A stretch of 64,000 bases of DNA. Source: Allium sativum (lineage: Eukaryota; Streptophyta; Magnoliopsida; Asparagales; Amaryllidaceae). The notes under the pieces were generated by a model. The model ran no database searches. It had not been told where the DNA came from and saw nothing but the letters and a program-made list of their open reading frames with translations. The position numbers and the translations under genes were made by a program. Location of the stretch: NCBI GenBank assembly GCA_030737875.1, contig JASFAX010000020.1:30332688-30396687 (forward strand). The letters are read 5' to 3'. Shown here in pieces: positions 57,215-64,000 of this stretch (position 1 is its first letter; every line of letters starts with the position of its first letter).

Positions 57215-58629
57215 TGTATGACGGCCTGCCTTGCACCAGCTGACATCTCCGATAAAATGCATTGTACCAACGTCCAACCAGCACGGGACGGTCGTCTAAA
57301 GAAAGGAAAAGGGAAGGAATTTGAACGGTAAACTAATAAAGAAGCTGTATTATATCTCAGAGTGCATGGAATAAAATATAATAATAACATTACTTTGACA
57401 CAGATTAGGTGAGATCGTGCATAAGCTAAAAACTAAACCATCATAGCATCGGAATCCAAAATATAGCTTACGATCCAAACCATCATTATTACAGCTTCAA
57501 ATTGCTCTCTAAAGCAAAAGAAAGAAAAGGTACACTACTAATGCCTAATCAGTGACTAGCAACAACATAGGGAGAATATATGAGAGTAATACGTGTAAGC
57601 CTCCTGCTCGTCTCTGAATAGCTACTCATGCATAACTAGCCAACCTGTCTCTAGTCTGCTCATTTAGGAGCACCCAGAGTAATAAGAAGAGACATAAAAC
57701 TCTGGGTCAGACAAAAGTCTGGTATGAGCGATAAGCAGCAAAACAAAAAAATAACAGGTATAATCTAATCATAACTGCACCGGGACCTGCAACCAAAGAG
57801 TTAGCGCAACAAGACGTATAATACTCTAAGGTAAAAGTAACATAAAGTGTAAATGGGGGCATGGGTCATGGTGATAACAAACATCAAACATAGAAATCAT
57901 CCTCACATCTCTCACTCAGGGCATAAAGCATACAGTATCCACCACTCGCCCCTAATTGCCTATAATTAGTGAAAAACAAGGCAAATCACTCACCTTAGCC
58001 ACAAATAAATCTCAGATCTCAAAATATCCCTGATTTGGGTCGAATCTTTATGTAACACAGAAGCTCTACCTCAATCTCTATTTTATTCCGCTTTAATTTG
58101 ATGTTGATTGGGCTAATATATGATTAAATGGTGATTAGAAGGTGATTTTGGAGATGGAGGTCATTGATAGGGTTGAAGAAATGAAAGTGGCAGCTGCAAA
58201 TATGACAAAGAAAAGTTTCTCCAGCTCCTTTCAGCCGTAAATACCCCTAATCCCGAAATCCCTAATGGAACTAGCTGCTAATTACCCAATTTAGCCCAAT
58301 TAAGTTGTTTTTTTCACCTTCCAAACCTTATTTCAGCCATGTTTCCCAAACGGTAAGTCTATTTGACTAATATGACCATGCTACGGAAAGGTAAACCATC
58401 ATTCGAATCCAATGGAAGTCGTTTCAGGTCAAAGCTTCTTTCCAATCAAAAGTTCTAGGCAAAACAAGATTCGCCAGGGGCAAAATGGTTATTTAAAATT
58501 TGGCAAAAATCGTAAATGTGGGAAATTACCCTAATAGTCGCTTCCCATAGTTACACGACCATATGACTTCATCTGAGAATGAAATAATTATTCTACGATC
58601 CCCCGATGCATAGAATGCGGGTCGTTACA
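57215..58629 (-). repeat. Element E 3' LTR
   Basis: 1415 bp from TGTATGACGGCC to GCGGGTCGTTACA; on minus it opens TGTAACGACCCGC. Matches 61903-64000 (GGACGGTCGTCTAAAGAAAG, CAGAC-AAAA-GTCTG hairpin at 57708-57721, CCCAGAGT...ACTCTGGG pairing beside it). It lacks the ~0.93-kb segment present in the other LTR. Confidence 0.85.
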
Positions 58630-58660
58630 TTAACCCACCCTTAAGAAATTTTGCCCCCGA
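58630..58660 (-). promoter_or_regulatory. Element E PPT and pre-PPT sequence
   Basis: Read on minus: GGAATTTCGGGGGCAAAATT followed by a purine-containing tract CTTAAGGGTGGGTTAA before the LTR. This is a decayed form of the hairpin and PPT of A, B and C. Confidence 0.6.
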
Positions 58661-58666
58661 AATTCC

Positions 58667-59191
58667 TTAACCAAAACAAATAAAGGTATCCCGCATGCCT
58701 ACCAGCCATTTACAAACAATCAAACATACACAATAACTCAACAAGCCGATTCTATCATGCAGTTTACTAGCAAAGGGATAATTGTTACTATATGTGATCT
58801 CAACCAGATGCAAATGGTCATCCCATGACCCTCCAAAATCCAATATACAAGCTCTTAAAGATCCTATAATGCACAATTCACCCAAATACCGTCATAACCC
58901 GATCCAATCCTTGGAAAACCATCAATCAAATCCTTTGATATTTCTTTCCATTTCCATTCGGGAATCTCCAACTGTTGTAACAAACCATTTGGCTTCTTTG
59001 GCTCAGCTCTAACTAACTGGCAGTTCATGCACTTGGTTATAAACTTCCCAACGTCTCTCTTCATCACTGAATACTTTTACGTTGGGTACAAACAGCCTCT
59101 CACTCTTATGAAGCCATTCTTCTCGACTAAGTCCTTGCTTAATCATTCTCTCGCTATAGATACCCATCTCTTCCTTAGAGATGATTTCCAA
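58667..59191 (-). pseudogene. Element E integrase remnants
   Basis: Minus strand, 5' to 3': integrase zinc-binding remnant (GWLHKSERLFVPN-like, 59009-59191), CMNCQLVRAEPKKPNGLLQQ and EIPEWKWKEISKDLIDGFPR (58864-59067). Next to it is LRACILDFGGSWDDHLHLVE (58667-58885), which in A lies about 110 residues further on. The SDRDP and QTERVN parts with the second Asp and the Glu are therefore deleted. Non-functional. Confidence 0.75.
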
Positions 59192-59450
59192 TAGGTTAGG
59201 ATCATTCCTCTAACTGGAACCAATCCACTCAATCAAAATCGAATTGATCATCAAACTTTTTAACATCTCTGGATCTAATCCATACTTTGGTATGAAATCA
59301 TATCCCGCGATATACTCTAGTTGCTTCCAGCCCAGGAACATAGCCCCCAGAATGGCATTCCTCCTACTCAATGCCCATGTTACCACACCCAGTCTAGTAC
59401 TATAGGCACATGTATATACCATCATCTCTTTGTTCCCCATCGCTACAACC
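59192..59450 (-). pseudogene. Element E RNase H C-terminal remnant
   Basis: Minus-strand reading contains GVVTWALSRRNA, a decayed form of [10 protein letters not shown] at the RNase H/linker end in A and B, followed by linker sequence. Upstream RT motifs (FVDD, DYRELNK) are not found. Confidence 0.6.
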
Positions 59451-60540
59451 CTACATGGGATAGTCTACTCAAGAGAAGAAAAATAGGAACAAACATAGTA
59501 ACCATAGCATCTATCAAACAAGTCCTATCTATCACCTGCTAAAGCTATGAATATGTCGATACCCATATGGGTGGTCCAATCAATTCGAAGATCTAATAGA
59601 AGCCCCGGCTACAAACGGACTACCGCACGTCCAACGTACGTCTATCCTCTAAGGATAACTAGATCACATCCAACGAATCCAAGGTATCCCCAGATACCCC
59701 TTCTTCGAGTCCGCCTAGAATACTCCAAACTATCGATAATTCCTAGGCCCTCCAACAGAAGAGCTATCCACAACTCCATCTTCAACTCGAGTCCCACCCA
59801 GGTCAGTCCATTTACTTGCAGCCCTCTCGAGTCCAGCTCGAGTCAATCCATTACCTTGCTGCCATCTAGAGTCTAACTCAAGTCATCTCATAGCCTTATC
59901 GAGCCAAGCTTGGGGAAGTCCACATCATCGAACAGTCTTATCTTGTTCCGAGATGCACCTTATTCCTCGAATAAACCAAGACATGATCCAATGGAAATCA
60001 CAACAGCTACCTATATCTCACGCAAACCATCCTAGTCGAACTCGACATTCCCCAAGCACACGCCCCGAAGGCCTAAGCCAATATCAGACAAGCACTCAAC
60101 AATTTACGTGAGATGATATGAACAAATTAACCAAATAGTCGAGCACTCATAACTAGCTCTGGCTATCCTTGCCAATCCTGCTTTGAAACTATCGTTGATC
60201 TCATGACAGCCCATGCCATAGTCAAGGGTAAACGGACACGCTAGTTCTAACCATACTACTACACATCCAATGTACATTTGCCTCCTAGATGCAACTAGAG
60301 CTTACAACAAAGATATTCTCTCTATAACACTAGTCGACATCGTTGGCGACTATCCACAAACTCAGACTCAGTCTCAAGTATCCCTTAGTTCCCGCTATTA
60401 TTGCCATTACTAGGTGGGTAGCCAATAACTCCCTATACCATGGAGCCAATCGACTCCTAAAATAATACTAAACCTAGTAAAGCCTAAAACACAACAATCA
60501 CAAGCAAGCATACATCTGTGACTCTATAAGAACAAATTAC
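59451..60540. other. Element E internal, scrambled stretch
   Basis: About 1.1 kb where RT would be expected. No frame longer than about 110 codons and no RT motif on either strand. CGAGTC-rich repeats (CTCGAGTCCAGCTCGAGTC, 59788-59885) suggest inserted or rearranged DNA. Nothing else identifiable. Confidence 0.45.
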
Positions 60541-60660
60541 AACAAAGCTCGAGTTCTAATTCCAACCTATCTACCAGGTCACTAGACACGAAGGAATGGG
60601 AAGCCCCATCAAACAAAACTTGAATAGGAACATCATAAATAGAAAGCATACCTTAAACAA
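60541..60660 (-). pseudogene. Element E protease remnant
   Basis: Minus strand reads GMLSIYDVPIQVLFDGASHS then FVSSDLV. The family motif is [13 protein letters not shown], so the Ser codon of the catalytic DSG is missing in frame (60605-60610). Confidence 0.7.
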
Positions 60661-61660
60661 CAACATCCTTGCACTTTTTCGCTGCAGTTGGGACATTCGA
60701 TGAAGAAGGAACAACATTGATAGCATATGCTTTCACGATTTGCTTCTCCTTAGGAGGTTGTGGACATTTATCATTATGATGTCCCGCTTGGTCAATTGAA
60801 GCACTTACTTTCCCCAGGCCTTTCCTAACAAACTCTGGCATAGTGGTCCTTCTTGCCATAGCTAAAGCACTCTCTATCTTTCTTATACTTATTCTTATGA
60901 CCATCGTTGGTTTGGTTCTGTTTCCTCTTATTCTGGGGATCACCCTTGCCTCAAGTGCTTACTAGAGGCTTTGGCTCCTCTGCAGATGTAATAACAACCT
61001 CGGTCTTCAACTTAGCGTAAAGGCTCTCAGATGTCATTGCCTTTCTCATAATACATTCGAAAGTCTCATCGAAATGGTTTATGGATTTCCCCCCAAAGTA
61101 CTCATCTTGGCCAGTTATGAACATCTCATTGCTCTTCTCGACGGTATCGATAAAGGACAATTCATACTTTGATAAGGTACCAAATTCAACAATATACTCC
61201 AAGACTGCCTTATAATTCTTCTTAAGCACCAAGAACTTCCTAAATAATTCCGATTTCTGAGCGGCTGGAATAAACTTATCACTGAATCGGGCCTTAAACT
61301 GCTTCCAGGTAAATTATTCCTTGAGAGTAGCCACTTTAATGACATTCAACCAATTCATTGCCCGTCCATGAAGATGACGGGATTCTAGTTTTATCTTCAT
61401 TGCATCCTCGATTCCCAATTCCTCGAATATGCGCTCACAATTATCCAGCCAGTCTTGAACTTCCGTAGCCGACTCCGTTCCATGGAACGGATTCCCACCA
61501 AGACTAGTATAATGTTTGCATAGCTTGGCGAAATCCGCTCTAGGCGCCTGCACTACTGCACCACCACCACTACCAGCATTAGGGACTGCCCTCTGAAGAT
61601 CCCTAAGCATCTCTCTCATGAAGTCAGTAAACATCGTCCTCATGTTAGGAGCATTACTAC
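60661..61660 (-). pseudogene. Element E gag remnant
   Basis: Minus strand frames in order: gag N-part with DFAKLCKHYTSLGGNPFHGT and VQDWLDNCERIFEELG (61314-61643), matching [19 protein letters not shown] in A; gag middle (60951-61232); and a knuckle remnant around AGHHNDKCPQP (60653-60943), where the CCHC pattern is incomplete. Frameshifts separate the three. Confidence 0.8.
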
Positions 61661-61888
61661 TATTGGCCCCTTAACCCTATTCCTCATATATTGGCTCATC
61701 GTTCAATCTTTAAAGAGAAAACGATTAACCATCTCTTCAGTGGTGCCAGTGCAGTGCGACCTCATCCTTAGATATACTAATAGTACATATATACAGCTTT
61801 GAAAACCAAAATATAACAAATACGCGCTAATATATAAGTATATTATCTCTCCCCGGTGCCTTTCCCTAGGTTAACTTCGCAATCTAGA

Positions 61889-61900
61889 GCTCTAATACCA
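61889..61900 (-). promoter_or_regulatory. Primer binding site of element E
   Basis: Minus strand TGGTATTAGAGC, two bases from the LTR; one change from the initiator-Met site. Confidence 0.8.
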
Positions 61901-61902
61901 AG

Positions 61903-64000
61903 TGTGATAGCCCATCCCGTACCAGCCGACATCTCCAATAAAATGCGTTGTGCCGGCGTGCAACCAGCACGCGACGGTCGTCTAAAGAAAGGAAAAGGGA
62001 AGGAATTTGAATGGTAAACCAACAAAGAGCCTGTAACATATCTCATAGCACATGGAATAAAATATAATAATAACATTACTTTAACATAAAACAGGCGAGA
62101 CAGTGCATAAGCTGAAAACAAAACGACCATAGCAGCGAGATCCAAAATACAACTTTGATCCAAACCGACGTTATTACAACTTCAAATTACAGTATCTAAA
62201 GCAAAAAGAAGGAAAGTTACACTACTAATGCCCAAGCAGTGACCAGCAACAACACATGGAGAATATATTATAGCAATACATGTAAGCCTCCTGCTTGTCT
62301 CCTGATAACTACTCGTGCATAACCAGCCAAACTGTCTCTAGTCTACTCGTTTTGGAGCACCCAGAGTAATAAGAATAAACATAATACTATGGGGCAGACA
62401 AAAGTCTGGTATGAGTGATAAGAAGCGAAACAAAACAGTAACAGGTATAATCTAATCATACTTGAACATGAACCTACAACCGAAGAGTTTGCGCAACAAG
62501 ATGTACAGTACTCCAAGGTAACACTAACATAATGTGTAAATAGGAGTGTGGGTCATGGTGATAGCAAACATCAAACATAGCAATCATCTTCACATCTCTC
62601 GCTCAGTGCGTATAGCATACGATGTCCACCACTCGATCACCTAATCCTTTGCTATGATCACTTTGCTCCATGGAGTCACAATGACTCCATTGCACTGGTC
62701 CATGTTCACTAATCTGTCTCTTAGTGGTGAACTAATGCTATGGATATCAATAACCCATTTGCAAACGTCCCGCAACAAAGTCCAACTCATAAAGTTAACA
62801 CATTGGTTCCTGTTTGGATCCTAAGTTCTAACTTCCTATTTGGACTACATTTGCATCTCCGTTTTTGGTTGAATTGGTTTCGATCTTCAGAAGAGTTTAT
62901 GAACATTGTCGCGTGGTCCTTCCCGCATCCTTCGGCTCGCGGCTCGCCTAGGCATCGGCTTGTTGTCCCATTTTGTATAAGCTCGTGGTCCTCTTTTCTT
63001 CCTGGCGCGGTTCACGATCCGCCACCCTAGGGATCGCCCCCTAGGGTTCGCCCTCTTCCTAGGGTTCGCCATCCAAGGATTCAACCCTTCCTCATGGTCG
63101 CCCTCAGAGGTTTTGCCCTCTTCCTCATGGTCGCCCTCCTCGTATTCGCCCTCTTCCTCACGGTCACACTCCCAGGTTTCGCCCTCTTCCTAGGGGTCGC
63201 AAAGATGCTTCACGAACGGGTTACTGAACAATTTCTTGCAACTTTCCAACAAGCTATTTACGCCACACGGTGGCGTTTTCGACAAATCTAATAGTTCTAG
63301 GGAATTACAAAACATTCCGAATAGTAGTAGCAGCAAGTTTAGTAAACTATAAACACCAAAACAACAATTTAACATGCAAATATGGATCAAAAATACCCAA
63401 AACTATGATTTTCCCCTTAATCCCCTTAATCATGATTTAACCATACGATTAGTCAAACAAGTCCAAATTAACCCATATTTCTAACAGAGGCATAAAACAA
63501 TATTCTAGAATTTTACAAATTTTTCTAGATTTTTATTACGCAAAATTTTGTAAATAAAGAGTAATCACCTCTAATTTACCGTAATTAGTGAAAAACAAGA
63601 CAAATCACTCACCTTAGCCACAAATAATTCTCAGATCTGAAAATATCTCTGATTTGGGTCAAATCTCTATGCAACACAATAGCTCTACCTCGATTTCTAT
63701 GCTAATTCGCTTTAATTTGATGTTGATTAGGCTAATACATGATTAAACACTGATTAGAAGGTGATTTGGGAGTTAGGGGCCATTGTTAGGGTTAAAGAAA
63801 TGAAAGCGGCAGCTGCCAATATGACAAAGAAAGGTTTCTATAGCCCCTTTCAATCCTTAGATACCCCTAATGGAACTAGCCGCTAGTTACCCAATTAAGC
63901 CCAATTAAACTATTTTTTTCACCTTCCAAACCATATTTCAGCCATATCTCCTAAACGTTAAGTCCATTTGATTAATGCGAACACTCCACGTAAAGGTAAA
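61903..64000 (-). repeat. Element E 5' LTR (partial, runs off window)
   Basis: Starts TGTGATAGCCCATCCCG and matches 57215 onward; the CAGACAAAAGTCTG hairpin is at 62395-62408. An extra segment (about 62636-63570) interrupts the match, which resumes at GTAATTAGTGAAAAAC. By comparison the LTR should end about 0.25 kb beyond the window. Confidence 0.85.
62636..63570. repeat. 0.93-kb segment present in only one LTR of E
   Basis: Bounded by the 7-bp direct repeat ATCACCT (62636-62642 and 63564-63570). Contains a GC-rich minisatellite (about 62985-63200) of TCGCCCTCTTCCT and ATGGTCGCCCTC units; the open frames it makes are not genes. Either an insertion with a 7-bp TSD, or original LTR sequence lost from the other LTR. 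Confidence 0.6.

Larger units (their letters stand above)
57215..64000 (-). mobile_element. Element E: decayed Ty3/gypsy element, right end beyond window
   Basis: Minus-oriented: 3' LTR 57215-58629, internal 58630-61902, 5' LTR from 61903 past the window edge. PBS, gag, protease, RNase H and integrase fragments are in the proper order, but most of RT and part of the integrase core are missing and every frame is broken. Gag and integrase relate it to A and B, with shorter and different LTRs. No chromodomain is visible. Confidence 0.85.

Noticed and set aside
63094..63291. 65-codon hydrophobic frame near the right end
   Set aside because: Encoded by a TCGCCCTCTTCCT minisatellite; repetitive peptide only.

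Overview
The window is repeat-rich nuclear DNA from a flowering plant, most likely a eudicot. It is AT-rich and contains plant-type Ty3/gypsy chromoviruses primed by initiator-Met tRNA, an L1-like LINE, a CACTA (En/Spm) DNA transposon, and broken pieces of two typical plant genes (a KIN-7-type kinesin and a bHLH factor). I see no intact host gene, rRNA, functional tRNA or CRISPR. Species cannot be told from sequence alone.

Layout. (1) 1-21288: one LINE (RT, zinc-binding C-terminus, poly-A tail) split twice. A 6.9-kb solo LTR in minus orientation (element F, 1278-8148, TSD TTACA) interrupts the RT. A full-length, almost unmutated chromovirus (element A, 9172-20770, TSD CGAAC, intact 1475-aa Gag-Pol) interrupts the zinc-binding region. 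(2) 21289-27422: a tRNA-like/SINE remnant and a chain of LTR debris (fragment H, the 3' end and 3' LTR of element D, LTR-like block G). (3) 27423-54198: a non-autonomous CACTA element carrying a kinesin fragment and, on the other strand, a bHLH fragment. A degraded minus-strand chromovirus (element C, 28613-50703) sits inside it, and a younger chromovirus (element B, 38349-49620, TSD TAACT, one 2-bp frameshift in RT) sits inside C's 5' LTR. (4) 54199-57214: an unassigned stretch, then a broken retrotransposon-type ORF with a coiled-coil-like part. (5) 57215-64000: a decayed minus-strand Ty3/gypsy element (E) running off the right edge.

All the LTR elements are relatives: LTRs open with TGTAAC, the primer site matches initiator-Met tRNA, and a conserved hairpin stands before the polypurine tract. 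A TATA box about 0.4-0.6 kb into the A, B and D LTRs implies that about 2.5 kb of each LTR is transcribed as an unusually long 5' leader. In four families (A, B, C, D) that leader holds two successive ~100-nt imperfect hairpins whose stems differ in sequence but keep pairing, around a shared CCCGGAMCCRMCCGG core. I do not recognise this as a described RNA family and rank it as the best candidate for an undescribed system. Also notable are GGCGGGAA-AA-TTCCCGCC palindromes (E2F-like) in the U3 of B and C, a hairpin array in the C LTR, and gene capture by the CACTA element.

Insertion order from nesting: LINE before F and A; CACTA before C before B. LTR comparison by eye makes A very recent (one 2-bp indel between LTRs), B recent (about 25-30 substitutions in 3 kb), and C and E old.
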